This document shows positions 36,594-46,758 of a stretch of DNA of 64,000 nucleotides, one piece after another. The position numbers and the translations under genes are program-made. The notes beneath the pieces are model-generated. The model saw nothing but the letters and a program-made list of their open reading frames with translations. It was not told the origin of the DNA and searched no databases. Source of the DNA: Hymenobacter sp. DG25B (GTDB taxonomy: Bacteria > Bacteroidota > Bacteroidia > Cytophagales > Hymenobacteraceae); NCBI RefSeq assembly GCF_000801315.1, contig NZ_CP010057.1, positions 67,152-131,151 of the forward strand, read 5' to 3'. Numbering within the stretch: the stretch's first letter is position 1; each line of letters opens with the position of its first letter.

Positions 36594-37847
36594 ATGCTTA
36601 TGAACAATCTTCCCATTCATCGCCGTCGGCCCGGGCTGGTGCTCTTGCTACTGTTGCTGGTGCTGCTGGCCGGACCGGCGGGGGCGCAGCAGGTCGTGGT
36701 GCGCCTCGACAGCGCCGAGCAGCAGGCCCTGCGCCGGCATCCGCGCCTGCGCCAGTCGGCCGAGGAAATCGCGGAGCAGCGCGCCCTGAAGCGCGGCAGC
36801 TTTTCGCCCACCAACCCGGACTTTCTGTTCTCCGCGCCCACAGGCGAGCGGTGGGCCCCGGGCGTGGTGCAAACCATCGACTTTCTCACGGTGTACCGCC
36901 GGCAGGCCCAGGTCGCGCAGGCCGGCATCACCCTGGCCGAGCGGGGCCTGGACGTGAACCGGGCCACCGTGCGCCGCGACGTGCGCCAGGCCTACCTGAG
37001 CCTGCAGTTTGCCGAAGCGCAGGTGCGCCAGCTCACCTACCAGGACAGCCTGTTTCGGGCGCTGCAAGTGGCCACCGACCGCCTGTTCAAGGCCGGCGAG
37101 GTAACGGCCTTGCAGCGCGTGAGCACCGAGGCCGAAGCCCGGCAAGTGCGCAACCAGCTCGACCAGGCCCTGGTGGACCAGCGCTCGGCGCAGCGGCGGC
37201 TGGGCCTGCTGCTCGGGCAGCCGGAAGCCAACCTCACGGCCGATACTGACCTGCGCCAGACCGGCCCCGAGCTGGCCCGCGCCGGCGCGGAGCTGCTGGG
37301 CACGCTGCCCACGCAGGATAGCGCCGCCGTGGCCCTGAGCCCCACACTGGCCTACTACGGCCAGAACGTGGCGTTGAGCCAGTCGGGCATCAGCCTGGTG
37401 CGGGCGCGGCGCACCCCGGCCCTGACGCTGGGCTATCAGAATCAGGCCTACGGCGACTCGCCCTACCGCTACCGCTTCCAGTTCGGGGTGTCGGTGCCCA
37501 TCTGGTTCTGGACCTACCGCTCCCAGCTGCAAGCCGCCACGGCGCGCAGCAAGGCCGCGCAGGCCCAGCTGCAGGTGCAGCGCCTCGACCTGGGCACCCA
37601 GTACCAGCAGGCGGTGGCCGACACGCGCAAGTTTGCCGCCTCGCTCACCTACTACGAGCAGACGGGCCTGCCCCAGTCGCGGGCCATCATCAGCCAGTCG
37701 CAGCGCCTGTTCAAGGCCGGCGAAATCAGCTACCTCGTGCTGATACAGAGCCTGAACCAGGCCTTCACCATTCAGAATACCTACCTGACCACCATCCGGG
37801 ACTACCGTCAGGCCATCGTTGCACTTAACTACCTGCGGGGACAATAA
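36594..37847 (+). CDS. TolC-family outer-membrane efflux protein
   Basis: A 417-residue TolC/CusC-type protein with a signal peptide ending GPAGAQ and the long helical hairpins of the family (LRQSAEEIAEQRALKRG, VRQAYLSLQFAEAQVRQL, YQQAVADTRKFAASLTYYEQ). It forms the outer-membrane channel of the tripartite RND system whose adaptor and pump are encoded downstream. An alternative start two codons later (36600) is equally possible. Its stop overlaps the next start by 1 nt, showing coupling. Confidence 0.85.
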   Translation: MLMNNLPIHRRRPGLVLLLLLLVLLAGPAGAQQVVVRLDSAEQQALRRHPRLRQSAEEIAEQRALKRGSFSPTNPDFLFSAPTGERWAPGVVQTIDFLTVYRRQAQVAQAGITLAERGLDVNRATVRRDVRQAYLSLQFAEAQVRQLTYQDSLFRALQVATDRLFKAGEVTALQRVSTEAEARQVRNQLDQALVDQRSAQRRLGLLLGQPEANLTADTDLRQTGPELARAGAELLGTLPTQDSAAVALSPTLAYYGQNVALSQSGISLVRARRTPALTLGYQNQAYGDSPYRYRFQFGVSVPIWFWTYRSQLQAATARSKAAQAQLQVQRLDLGTQYQQAVADTRKFAASLTYYEQTGLPQSRAIISQSQRLFKAGEISYLVLIQSLNQAFTIQNTYLTTIRDYRQAIVALNYLRGQ

Positions 37848-38458
37848 TGAAGAATCTCCTCCTGCTCCTGCTGGCCCTGCTGTTGGCCACCGGGGCCCGC
37901 GCCCACGGCGGCGAAGACCACGGCGACGCGGCCAAGCCCTCGGCCGGGCCGGTGGCCACCACCTTCTCGGTGGCCGCCCTGTCCGAAAGCTTCGAGCTGC
38001 TGCTGCGCTTCGAGCCCCTGAAAAAAGGCGAAGACGCCGATATGCGGCTGTTCGTGTCGGACTACGCCACCAACGCGCCCATCAAGGGGGCTAAGCTGAC
38101 GGTGACCTGCCCGGAAGCGGCCGACCTGAAATTCACGGTATCCGAAAAGTCGCCGGGGGCCTACCTGGTCGAGGGCACGTTCCCGGCCAATAAGAAATAC
38201 AGCCTGGCCGTGAACATCGTGGCCGGCGACAAGGCCGATTTGATGCTGCTCTCCGGCATCGAAGTCGGCAAGCTGCTGCCCGTAGCGGCGGCTCCTGCCC
38301 CCGTCGCCGCGCCCCTCATCGGCTCCTGGAAAACGGTGCTGCTGCTCTTCGGGGCCTTCGCGCTGGGCATTGCCGCCACTGCCCTGGTTATGCGCCGCCG
38401 TCGCCCGGCCGCTGCCGTCCCCACCTCAACGCCTGCTGTTTATGAAAACCACGCATAA
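37847..38458 (+). CDS. exported protein with C-terminal membrane anchor
   Basis: A 203-residue protein with a signal peptide (ending ARA), a His-rich start (HGGEDHGD), a beta-rich domain (about residues 40-140) and a C-terminal membrane segment (about residues 165-185) followed by an RRRR stop-transfer sequence. The topology is type I, periplasmic domain outward. Such small proteins accompany RND metal-efflux genes and may deliver metal or assist assembly (inference). It overlaps tolC by 1 nt and the adaptor gene by 17 nt. Confidence 0.65.
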   Translation: MKNLLLLLLALLLATGARAHGGEDHGDAAKPSAGPVATTFSVAALSESFELLLRFEPLKKGEDADMRLFVSDYATNAPIKGAKLTVTCPEAADLKFTVSEKSPGAYLVEGTFPANKKYSLAVNIVAGDKADLMLLSGIEVGKLLPVAAAPAPVAAPLIGSWKTVLLLFGAFALGIAATALVMRRRRPAAAVPTSTPAVYENHA

Positions 38459-39583
38459 GTTTCTCGCTGCCACGGCTGCCCTTGGGCTGGCCTTTTCCGT
38501 GCTGCTGCCCCCGCCCGCTGCCTTGCTGGCGCACCCCGGGCACGACGAAGCAGCTAAGCCCAGCTCCGAGTCCGCCCTGACCGATGCCGTGGCGTTGCCC
38601 AAGGAAAGCCAGTTCCTGTTCGGGGTGCGCACGGCCCTGGCCGGCTACTCCGATACCTATAACCGGCTGACGCTCTACGGTACCGTGGCCTCGGCCGCCG
38701 GGGGCGAAGGGCGCGTGGTGGTGCCCCAGACCGGGCGCGTTGTGAGCCTGTCGGCCAAGGTAGGCCAGCCGGTGCGCGCCGGGCAGGTGCTGGCCGTCAT
38801 CGACCAGACCCTGGACGCGACCCAGCAAATCGGCCTCAGCACCGAGCGAGCCAACGCCCAGGCCGAACTGCGGGCCGCCCAGCAGGACTACGCCCGCCTG
38901 CAAACCATCGCCGACATCGCGGCCCGCAAGGACGTGGTGGCCGCCGAGCTGCGCCTACGCCAGGCCCGCCAGAACGCGGCATTCTCAACGGGCAGGCCAG
39001 CAACCGCCGCGTCACGATTACCTCGCCCATCAGCGGCACGGTGGACGTGTTTACCCTCGCCGTGGGCCAGCAGGTGACGCAGGGCGACGAACTATTTCGG
39101 GTGCTCAACCCCGGCAAGCTGCGCGTCGAAGCCCAGGTGTTCGCCCAGGACTTGGACAAGATTCCGGCCGGAGCCCAGTTTCAGGTGGAAGGCCTGCAAG
39201 GTCAAACCGGCAGCGCCCCGGCCCGGCTGGTGGTGTTCAGCAACGTGGTGAACCCGGTGAACCAGGCCCGCCAGCTGGTGCTCGAACTCGACCCCACCGG
39301 CACTAACCTGTTTCGCGCCGGCCAGGCCGTGAACGTGCAGGTGCTGGGCCGCAGCGGCGGCGGCAAAAAGCAGCTGGTGGTGCCTACTTCGGCCCTGACC
39401 GACCTGAACGGCAAGCCCGTGGTCTTCGTGCACACCGACCCGGAAACCTTCAAAATCCGCTACGTGCAGCCCGGCTCCGCCAACGGCGAGCAGACGGTGC
39501 TGCTGGCCGGCGACGTGAACGAAAACGACCGGGTGGTGAGTGTGGGCACCTACCAGCTCAAGTCCATCTACCTGAACCAGTAA
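38442..39583 (+). CDS. CusB-type RND adaptor, frameshifted
   Basis: Two frames together encode one adaptor of about 380 residues. The first (from 38442) has a signal-like N-terminus, LAHPGHDEAAK, the biotinyl-lipoyl segment (VVVPQTGRVVSLSAKVGQPV) and the hairpin up to RQARQNAA. The second continues ILNGQASNRRVTITSPISGT and runs through the beta-barrel and membrane-proximal domains to VGTYQLKSIYLNQ. One missing base near 38978-38981 breaks the frame. The protein links the inner-membrane pump to TolC. It probably works in this organism; the shift resembles eight others in the window. Confidence 0.83.
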
Positions 39584-39590
39584 CCCGGCC

Positions 39591-40289
39591 ATGCACCCCG
39601 CTCTCGTTCGCCGCCTGCCCTGGTTGTTCGCCGCGCTGCAACGCGGCGGGGCCGGCCTGCTGTTGCTGGTGCTGACGCTGCCCCTGGCCGCGCAGCATCG
39701 GTGGGCGGCCGGCGCGGTGGTGCTCGATACGCTCACGGCCCGGCCCCTGCTCTGCGCGGTGGGCGTGGCTGAGGGCGGCGGCGAGGTGCTGGTGTTCAAC
39801 GGCCAGGCCCATACCACCCGCCACCGGCCCGATGGAGCCACCGAAACCACGGTCGGTTTCCGGGGCCGGGCGGCCTGGTTGCTGCGGAGCCGGGTCGCCT
39901 CCTGGAACGACGCGGGGGCCGTGCCGGCCACCGTGACCACGCCGGCGCAGCTGGCGCACTTTATCCGCGAAGCGGCCCGGCGAGCCGGCCTCGATACCCG
40001 CGCCGGGCAGCCCTTCCGGCTGTTGGGTCAGCCCTCGGCCGTGTGGTGGCAGGTGGCGGCCTTCCCCACGGCCAGCCCCGCCGACGTGGTGGGTTCGGGC
40101 CTGGGTGCCCGCGGCCGCTTCGCCCCTGGGCCGGTGGACCTGGTGGGCTTTCTGCTGCCAGTTCCTAAACGCCGCCAGCCGGCGCGCTTGCACCTGCACG
40201 CCCGCCCCGGGGCGCAACCCTTCGTCGCGCATGTGGACAGCCTGCGCCCCGGCCCCGGCCTGCGCCTTCTCTTACCCGCTCTTCCCTAG
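39591..40289 (+). CDS. acetolactate-decarboxylase-like exported protein
   Basis: A 232-residue protein with an N-terminal hydrophobic segment ending PLAAQ. It follows the acetolactate decarboxylase (BudA) pattern in a divergent form: an early strand GAVVLDTLTARPLLCAVGVA, the block GEVLVFNGQAHTT, and the C-terminal zinc site HLHARP...AHVDSL. His201, His203 and His214 reproduce the zinc-ligand spacing of the family (2 and 11 residues). BudA makes acetoin in the cytoplasm, so an exported relative in a metal-efflux operon is unexpected; metal binding may be what matters. It lies 7 bp after the adaptor and 6 bp before the pump gene. Confidence 0.55.
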   Translation: MHPALVRRLPWLFAALQRGGAGLLLLVLTLPLAAQHRWAAGAVVLDTLTARPLLCAVGVAEGGGEVLVFNGQAHTTRHRPDGATETTVGFRGRAAWLLRSRVASWNDAGAVPATVTTPAQLAHFIREAARRAGLDTRAGQPFRLLGQPSAVWWQVAAFPTASPADVVGSGLGARGRFAPGPVDLVGFLLPVPKRRQPARLHLHARPGAQPFVAHVDSLRPGPGLRLLLPALP

Positions 40290-40295
40290 ATTCTC

Positions 40296-43200
40296 ATGCT
40301 TGACCGCATCATTCGATTTGCCCTGCAAAACCGCCTGCTCATGCTGGCCTTTGCTGTTGGCCTGCTCATTGCCGGCACCTACACGGCGCGCCAGCTGCCC
40401 GTGGACGTGCTGCCCGACCTCGACCGCCCCCGCGTAACCGTGTTCCTGGAAGCGGCCGGCATGGCCCCCGAGGAAGTGGAGGCCCTGGTAACGCTGCCTG
40501 TGGAAACGGCCCTGAACGGGGCCACCGGCGTGGCGGCTGTGCGCTCCAACTCGGCCATCGGCCTGGGCATGGTGTTCGTGGAGTTCGACTACGGTACCGA
40601 CATTTTCACCGCCCGCCAGATTGTGGCCGAGAAGCTGCAAACCTTGAGCGGGCAGCTGCCCACTGGCATTACGCCGGTGCTGGGGCCGATTTCCTCGGTG
40701 ATGGGCCAGATTATGCTCGTGGGCCTCTCGGGGGCCAGCAGACCAATGCGGCCGACCTGCGCACGCTGGCCAACTACACGGTACGCCAGCGCCTGCTCTC
40801 CATTCCCGGCGTAGCCCAGGTCATTCCCATCGGCGGCGACAACCTGCAGTACCAGGTGCTGCTGGACATGCCCCGGCTGAACGCCACGGGCCTGACCGTG
40901 ACCCAGGTGGAGGAAGCCCTGCGCCGCTCCAACCTCAACACCACCGGCAACTTCTTCGACCGCAACGGCTCGGAGGTGCTCATTCGCAATCTGGGCCGCC
41001 TGCGCTCGGTGGCCGATATCGAGAACATCATCGTGGGCTACCGGCAGGGCTCGCCCATCAGCGTGAAGCAGGTGGCCACCGTGGCCTTCGGGGCGCGCTT
41101 CAAGCGTGGCGACGGCAGCGTGAACGGCAAGCCCGCCGTCATTCTGAGCATCGAAAAGCAGCCGGGCACGGCCACCGTGGGCCTGACCCAGGCCGTGGAA
41201 AAGGCGCTGGTCGAGTTGAAGCCCTCGCTGCCGAGGGACGTGCAAGTGAATACCCGCCTGTTCAAGCAGGCTGATTTTATCGAGTCGTCGATTACCAACG
41301 TCGAGGAGGCCCTGCGCGACGGGGCCATTCTGGTGGTCATCGTGCTGTTCGCCTTCCTGCTGAACGTGCGCACCACTTTCATTTCGCTGGTAGCCATCCC
41401 CTTGTCGCTGCTGGTCACGGCGCTGGTGTTCCGGGTGGCGGGCATCAGCATCAACACCATGACGCTGGGCGGCCTGGCCATCGCCATCGGCGAACTGGTG
41501 GATGATGCCATCGTGGACGTGGAAAACGTGTTTCGACGACTACGTGAAAACCAGCATCTGCCGCAGCCCAAACCGGCTTTGCAGGTGATTTACGCGGCCT
41601 CCTCGGAGGTGCGCAACTCCATCGTGTATGCCACCATCATCGTGGTGCTGGTGTTCCTGCCGCTGTTCGCGCTCGAAGGCATGGAGGGGCGCATTTTCGC
41701 CCCGCTGGGCATCGCCTACATTACCAGCATCGTGGCCTCGCTGTTCGTGTCGCTCACCATCACGCCGGTGCTCTGCTACTACCTGCTGCCCAAGATGAAG
41801 CAGATTCGGGCGGCCGAGCAGGAGGGAGGCCTGGTGCGCTGGCTCAAGCGTAAGGACACCGGCCTGCTGGGCTGGGGCCTGGCCCACCCGAAAATGGTGC
41901 TTACGGTCACCGGGCTGCTGTTCGCGCTGGCGGCCTCGCTGGTGCCTTTCTTCGGCACTGAGTTCCTGCCGCCCTTTAACGAGGGCTCGCTCACGGTCAA
42001 TTTCTCGGCCCCGGCCGGCACCTCGCTCACCGAGTCCAACAAGCTGGGCACGCTGGGGGAGGAGCAGATTCTGCAGCTGCCGGAAGTGGCCTACACCGCC
42101 CGCCGCACCGGCCGCGCCGAGCTGGACGAGCACGCCGAGTCGGTCAATAACTCGGAAATCGAGGTGGCCTTCAAAACCGAGCAGGAGCTGGAACGAGAGG
42201 GGAAAAAGATGCGTAGCCGGGAGGAAATCCTGGCCGACCTGCGCCAGCGCCTGGGCTTGATTACGGGCGTGAACGTCAACATCGGCCAGCCCATCAGCCA
42301 CCGCCTCGACCACCTGCTGAGCGGGGTGCGGGCGCAGGTCGCCATCAAGGTATTCGGCAACGACTTGCTGGAGCTGCGCCGCTACGCCAACGAAATCCGC
42401 ACGGCGGCCGGCGCGGTGCCCGGCGTGGTCGACCTGCAGGTGGAAAAGCAGGTGCAGATTCCGCAGCTGCTGGTGCGCCCCCGCGACGCCGCTTTGCGCG
42501 CCTACGGCCTGGAGCGGGGCCAAGTGGTGGCCACGCTGGAAACCCTGTTTCAGGGCGACGTTGTATCGCAGATGCTCGACGGCCAGAAGCGCTTTGACCT
42601 CATCGTGAAGCTGCCCGAAGCCCAGCGCAACGACATCGCCACCATCGCCCAGACCCGCATCGAGACGCCCTCGGGGGCGCTGATTCCGGTAAGCCAGGTC
42701 GCTGACGTGAGCTACGAGCCCGGCCCGAACACCGTCAACCACGAAAACACCCAGCGCCGCATTACCGTCTCGATGAACGTGGCCGGGCGCGACCTGGGCA
42801 GCACCGTCAAAGAGGTGCAGGCCCGCATCAGCCAGCATGTGAAGCTGCCGGCGGGCTACTATCTGACCTACGGCGGGCAGTTCGAAAGCCAGCAGTCGGC
42901 CTCGCAGAAGATTCTTTGGCTAAGCCTTTTCTCACTGGCCGGCATCTTTCTGGTGCTGTTTTCGCACTTCAAGTCGGGGCTGATGGTGGGGCAGATTATG
43001 CTCAACATCCCGCTGGCCCTCATCGGCTCGGTGGTGGCCGTGCTGCTCACGGGCGGCACGTTCAGCATTGCCTCGCTGGTGGGCTTCATCACGCTCACCG
43101 GCATTGCCTCGCGCAACGGCATCATGATGATTTCGCACTACATCCACCTAGTGCAGCACGAGGGCGAGAAGTTCAGCAAGGAGATGATTATCCGGGGCTC

Positions 43201-43516
43201 GCTCGAACGCCTGGTGCCCGTGCTGATGACGGCCCTGGTGGCCGCGCTGGCCCTGGTGCCACTCACGCTGGCCAAGGACGCGCCGGGCAAGGAAATCCTT
43301 TACCCGGTGGCCACCGTCATCCTCGGCGGCCTGCTCAGCTCCACCTTCCTCGACATCATCGTCACGCCGGTCGTCTTCTGGCTTTTCGGCGAAAAGGCCC
43401 TGGCCCAGTACCAGCGCGGCCACCACGAGGTCAGCCTCGATGCTCACCCGCAGGAGCTGGATGCCCAGCCCCTGACCCCGCCCGCCGACCTGAATCCGGT
43501 GCAACCGGCCGTCTAA
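40296..43516 (+). CDS. CusA/CzcA-type RND pump, frameshifted
   Basis: About 1,073 residues once one missing base near 40739 is restored: LVGLSGAS in the first frame joins [20 protein letters not shown] in the second. RND features include the N-terminal membrane start ([20 protein letters not shown]), the loop [20 protein letters not shown], the membrane segment with [15 protein letters not shown], and the C-terminal membrane block ending [19 protein letters not shown]. It is the heavy-metal-efflux branch of RND pumps and should use proton-motive force to expel cations through adaptor and TolC. Context favours copper or silver, but I cannot prove specificity from sequence. Confidence 0.85.
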
Positions 43517-43526
43517 GTTTCTGGTT

Positions 43527-44123
43527 ATGACCCTCGCTCCGCTTCATATGCCCGACGATGCCGGCTGTGTGCTTTACATCAAGCACATGGTCTGCGCGCG
43601 CGGTATTCGGGTGGTGCGGCGGGAGTTGGAAGGCCTGGGCCTGCGGGTGCTCGACGTGCGGCTGGGCGCGGCGACGGTAGCGGGCCCGGCCGAGCAGCTG
43701 GACTGGGCGCGTATTCGTGAGGCCCTGACTACGGCGGGCTTTGCCCTGTTAGAAAGCCCCGCGCAGGCACTGGTTGACCAGGTGAAGCTGGCCGTGGCCG
43801 GGCTGCTGCGGCGCTCCGGCAACACGCTGCGGCACCGCGAGTTCATTCCCGCCTTGGCCCGGGAGGTGGGTCTGGACAGCCGCCGCCTGCACGCGGCCTT
43901 CGCCCAGTTGCCTGGCCACGAAAGCCTCATCAGCTACATCACCCGCCAGCGGCTGGCCTACGCGCAGGAATTGCTGCAGACTTCCCGTCTCGACATCGGG
44001 CGCATTGCCCGGCAGCTGGGCTACGGCAGTTTGGCGCACTTTTCCGGGCAGTTCCGACGGTTTGCGCAGTGCTCGCCCTCCGTCTATCGCCAACAGGTAG
44101 TTTTGGCACAGAACATTGATTAG
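43527..44123 (+). CDS. AraC-type regulator, degenerate metal site
   Basis: A 198-residue relative of the regulator at 27.9 kb, with the same order: HMA-like front (VLYIKHMVCARGIRVVRREL, about residues 15-34) and AraC helix-turn-helix C-terminus (LAYAQELLQTSRLDIGRIAR, LGYGSLAHFSGQFRRF). The first Cys of CxxC is kept (Cys23) but the second is Gly26, so classic two-Cys Cu(I) binding is lost. It directly follows the RND pump gene (10 bp). It may have lost metal control, bind a different ion, or act together with its relative. Confidence 0.8.
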   Translation: MTLAPLHMPDDAGCVLYIKHMVCARGIRVVRRELEGLGLRVLDVRLGAATVAGPAEQLDWARIREALTTAGFALLESPAQALVDQVKLAVAGLLRRSGNTLRHREFIPALAREVGLDSRRLHAAFAQLPGHESLISYITRQRLAYAQELLQTSRLDIGRIARQLGYGSLAHFSGQFRRFAQCSPSVYRQQVVLAQNID

Positions 44124-44230
44124 CAATACCATTGCTGGTTGTTGAAGACAAATAAGACGAGTTAGAAACTTACCAGGCTTCGCCCCGCGTTTTGCTTCTC
44201 TTTAATCTTTCACAGCACCACGTCCTCTTC

Positions 44231-45295
44231 ATGGCCAGAATTACCAGAACACTGCAACTACCCATGCCGGCCGATGCAGTAAATCAACAGCGTGCCCAAC
44301 AGTTCTTTGGGGCATATACTTGTCAAATGATGGTTGGTCCTTTGGACACGCCATTTTATCTTGGGACGCCCACGCCTCGGGCTTGCCGGTTTTGTGGCAG
44401 AACGGAACCAGAGGTGTCGTTCCGAAAGGATGCGCACGTGATGCCCGACTTTATGGGCAACCGCAATATTCTTTCCTACTTCGAGTGCGACACGTGCAAC
44501 GCGTTGTTTGCGAAGTACGAAGACTCGTTCGCCAACTACCTGGGCGTGGCCCGAACCTTTAACCAGATTAAAGGCAAGAACAAGAAAGTCCCCAAATTCA
44601 AGGACAACAAGACCGGGCTGGAGGTGTCGATGGGCGCGGAAGGTCTGCACATCAAGACGATTCAGGGCCAGGACCCGCTCATCATTGATGCGGCTACAAA
44701 CTCGGCGCAGCTGGTAACTACTCGCCCCAGCTACATTCCGATTCATCTGGTCAAGCTGTTGCTGAAAATGGCCCTTTGCTTACTTGATGAGCAAGAAGTG
44801 GCCGACTATGCGTGGGCCAAACGGTTCGTTACCTCGGAGGAGCATGATGAAGCGGCCCAGGGCATGGGCTTGTTGAGCGTGATGATGCACTCCATTCCCG
44901 GGCCGCCGGTATTTCCGGCACCCTTTGCCCAGCTCTACACCCGTAACGAGACAGCACCAGCCGACATCCCGGAAAAGGTATTTGTGCTCTACTATGCCAA
45001 CTACTATTTCCAGTTGGCATTGCCCTTCAGTCGGGTCGATAAGGTTCGATTCCTGGCGATTACGCCTCCTTTGAAGACTATTGATATACCCGTCTTCCCA
45101 CTCTTAATTGGGGAAACGTGGCTGGCAGATTACGGCCCTGCCTCGTTTAAGCGGGTTGATTTCACTTCCAATCAGAAGCGCGTAGGAGAGGAGCATCGGT
45201 TTTCCCTATCCTTCGAGAAAATGGTGGAACTACCGCTCGACCCGGCAGCGCCAAATGATGCAAGCCTCGGGGCAATTGATGCAAAACCAGCGTAG
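44231..45295 (+). CDS. HNH-like protein
   Basis: A 354-residue protein. An N-terminal zinc-finger-like region has CRFCGRTEPEVSFRKDAHVM followed by PDFMGN and later ECDTCNALFAKYED, which is the CxxC...AH...CxxCN pattern of HNH_5-type endonucleases. The rest is unrecognised, with helical and strand regions and no membrane segment. It stands alone between the RND operon and the copper-storage gene and is a candidate cargo or defence nuclease. The ATG at 44231 was chosen as the first start after an AT-rich leader. Confidence 0.6.
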   Translation: MARITRTLQLPMPADAVNQQRAQQFFGAYTCQMMVGPLDTPFYLGTPTPRACRFCGRTEPEVSFRKDAHVMPDFMGNRNILSYFECDTCNALFAKYEDSFANYLGVARTFNQIKGKNKKVPKFKDNKTGLEVSMGAEGLHIKTIQGQDPLIIDAATNSAQLVTTRPSYIPIHLVKLLLKMALCLLDEQEVADYAWAKRFVTSEEHDEAAQGMGLLSVMMHSIPGPPVFPAPFAQLYTRNETAPADIPEKVFVLYYANYYFQLALPFSRVDKVRFLAITPPLKTIDIPVFPLLIGETWLADYGPASFKRVDFTSNQKRVGEEHRFSLSFEKMVELPLDPAAPNDASLGAIDAKPA

Positions 45296-45355
45296 GCTTA
45301 GGGGGTATAAGGTGGAGTTGTAAAGCATTCCCATCCACTCCTAACCTGCTGAACC

Positions 45356-45697
45356 ATGCACGCTCAGAACCAATCCCTCCTCGACGCCCTCAACGCCTGC
45401 ATCGCCGCCTGCGAGCATTGCGCCACCGCCTGCCTGCAGGAAGAAGACGTCAAAATGATGGCCCGCTGTATTAGCCTCGACCGCGACTGCGCCGATGTCT
45501 GCGCCCTGACGGCCCGCCTGATTGCCCGTGGCTCGGAGCACGGCCAACATTTACTGCGCGAGTGCGCCGAAGTGTGCAAAGCCTGCGGCGACGAGTGCGA
45601 AAAGCACGGAGCCCACATGCAGCACTGCAAGGAGTGCGCCGAGGCCTGCCGTCGCTGCGAGGCAGCCTGCCGTGCCGGGATGAAAGTAGCCGCCTAA
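45356..45697 (+). CDS. cytosolic copper storage protein (Csp type)
   Basis: A 113-residue four-helix-bundle protein with 16 Cys in CxxC and CxxxC spacing (NACIAACEHCATACLQEE, then RDCADVC, then RECAEVCKACGDEC, then KECAEACRRCEAAC). Several His and Met add ligands. No signal peptide, so it should store Cu(I) in the cytosol like Csp3. It sits 60 bp after the HNH-like gene and before the HMA chaperone gene. It matches the four-helix copper-binding family. Confidence 0.88.
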   Translation: MHAQNQSLLDALNACIAACEHCATACLQEEDVKMMARCISLDRDCADVCALTARLIARGSEHGQHLLRECAEVCKACGDECEKHGAHMQHCKECAEACRRCEAACRAGMKVAA

Positions 45698-45728
45698 GCC
45701 GGCTTTGCTGCTGACGGCCGGGTGACGG

Positions 45729-45743
45729 GAAATCATGCAAGTC
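45729..45743 (+). promoter_or_regulatory. copper-cluster motif, site 4
   Basis: GAAATCATGCAAGTC, upstream of the HMA chaperone gene, differs from site 1 by one base. It is followed by CCCTGCGCAATTG and, about 40 bp on, by CAGCTTTG (45784-45791), a near match to the -7 consensus. Confidence 0.6.
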
Positions 45744-45840
45744 CCCTGCGCAATTGTATACCCCTGACGTGCCACTCTGGCCGCAGCTTTGCGTGTTGTA
45801 TTGGCACGAACCCGGTGTGGGTTCCTTAACTCAACTCGTC

Positions 45841-46050
45841 ATGAAAACCCTTCAATTCAAAACCAACATCAACTGCGGTGGCTGCATCAAAGCGGTCACG
45901 CCCACCCTCAACCAGCAAGCCGGTGCCGGCAACTGGCAGGTCGATACGGCCAACCCCGATAAAATTCTCACGGTCAGCTCCGACCAGCTCACCCCCGAGC
46001 AAGTCATGCAGGCCGTCGAAAATGCCGGCTTCAAGATTCAGGCGGCCTAA
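45841..46050 (+). CDS. HMA-domain copper chaperone
   Basis: A 69-residue single HMA domain with TNINCGGCIKAV (Cys12 and Cys15). It should carry Cu(I) in the cytosol, for example to CopA, or buffer it together with the storage protein. It has its own upstream motif and promoter-like box and a strong terminator 21 nt after the stop, so it is a single-gene unit. Confidence 0.85.
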   Translation: MKTLQFKTNINCGGCIKAVTPTLNQQAGAGNWQVDTANPDKILTVSSDQLTPEQVMQAVENAGFKIQAA

Positions 46051-46071
46051 TCCTTGGCTGCTCATCCCTAA

Positions 46072-46097
46072 ACGCCCGGCTGAGCCGGGCGTTTTTG
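46072..46097 (+). terminator. intrinsic terminator
   Basis: ACGCCCGGC, loop tga, GCCGGGCGT then TTTTT. It closes the HMA chaperone gene. Confidence 0.88.
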
Positions 46098-46336
46098 GTT
46101 TTTTGGGGGTTCTTCCCGCTGAATTCCATCGTTTTCGCATCCCGCACAGCCGGGTCGGCGAACATGACAAAGCTCACGCATTAGGCCCGCGCTTGTCATA
46201 GCCCCCCAGCCAGCCCCGGCGGACCTTTGACACGGCTGGTGCCGCGTTGGCACCTCGCATCCACTCCTCGTGAGCGAGTTGCTCGTGGTCCGGCCAGTTA
46301 CCCACACGTTCCCCAATAACAACCATTTTCCCTCCC

Positions 46337-46693
46337 ATGAAAAAGCTCCCCTATCTTCTCGCCGCCCTTCTGTTCGCCGGCCTGACCAATGTTACCCTCG
46401 CCCAGACGGCCCCGAAAACGGCCCACGCGCATTCCGCTACCAAAGCCTCGCATCAGGACTGTTGTATGATGAAGGACGGCAAGATGATGATGATGAAAGG
46501 CGGCAAGATGATGCCGATGACCGCCGATATGACCATGGCCGATGGCACCGTGTGCACGACCGATGGCACCTGCAAAATGAAGGACGGCACCACCATGAAA
46601 ATGCAGGACGGCCAATGCATGATGATGAACGGCAAGATGAAAATGCCCGCCGGCGCGAAAGGCCACCACAAGATGGAGGGCATGAAAATGTAG
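46337..46693 (+). CDS. Met-rich DUF6799 exported protein
   Basis: A 118-residue protein with a signal peptide (ending TLAQ). The mature part repeats KDGKMMMMKGGKMMPM-like blocks (DUF6799) with scattered Cys (CCMMKDGK, TVCTTDGTC) and a His-rich start. The Met density is extreme and fits Cu(I) or Ag(I) binding in the periplasm. A terminator follows at 46759-46793. Confidence 0.75.
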   Translation: MKKLPYLLAALLFAGLTNVTLAQTAPKTAHAHSATKASHQDCCMMKDGKMMMMKGGKMMPMTADMTMADGTVCTTDGTCKMKDGTTMKMQDGQCMMMNGKMKMPAGAKGHHKMEGMKM

Positions 46694-46758
46694 TTGGCCG
46701 GGACTGGTTCCGGGCCTCGTCGCTGTCAGCGGCGGGCGCGGAAACACTTCCTGTTTAG

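Noticed and set aside
36648..37844. 398-residue open frame opposite the TolC gene
   Set aside because: Same reason: high-GC antisense frame without recognisable features.
41540..42838. 432-residue open frame on the minus strand
   Set aside because: Antisense of the RND pump gene, with Arg/His/Gln-rich composition typical of shadow frames.
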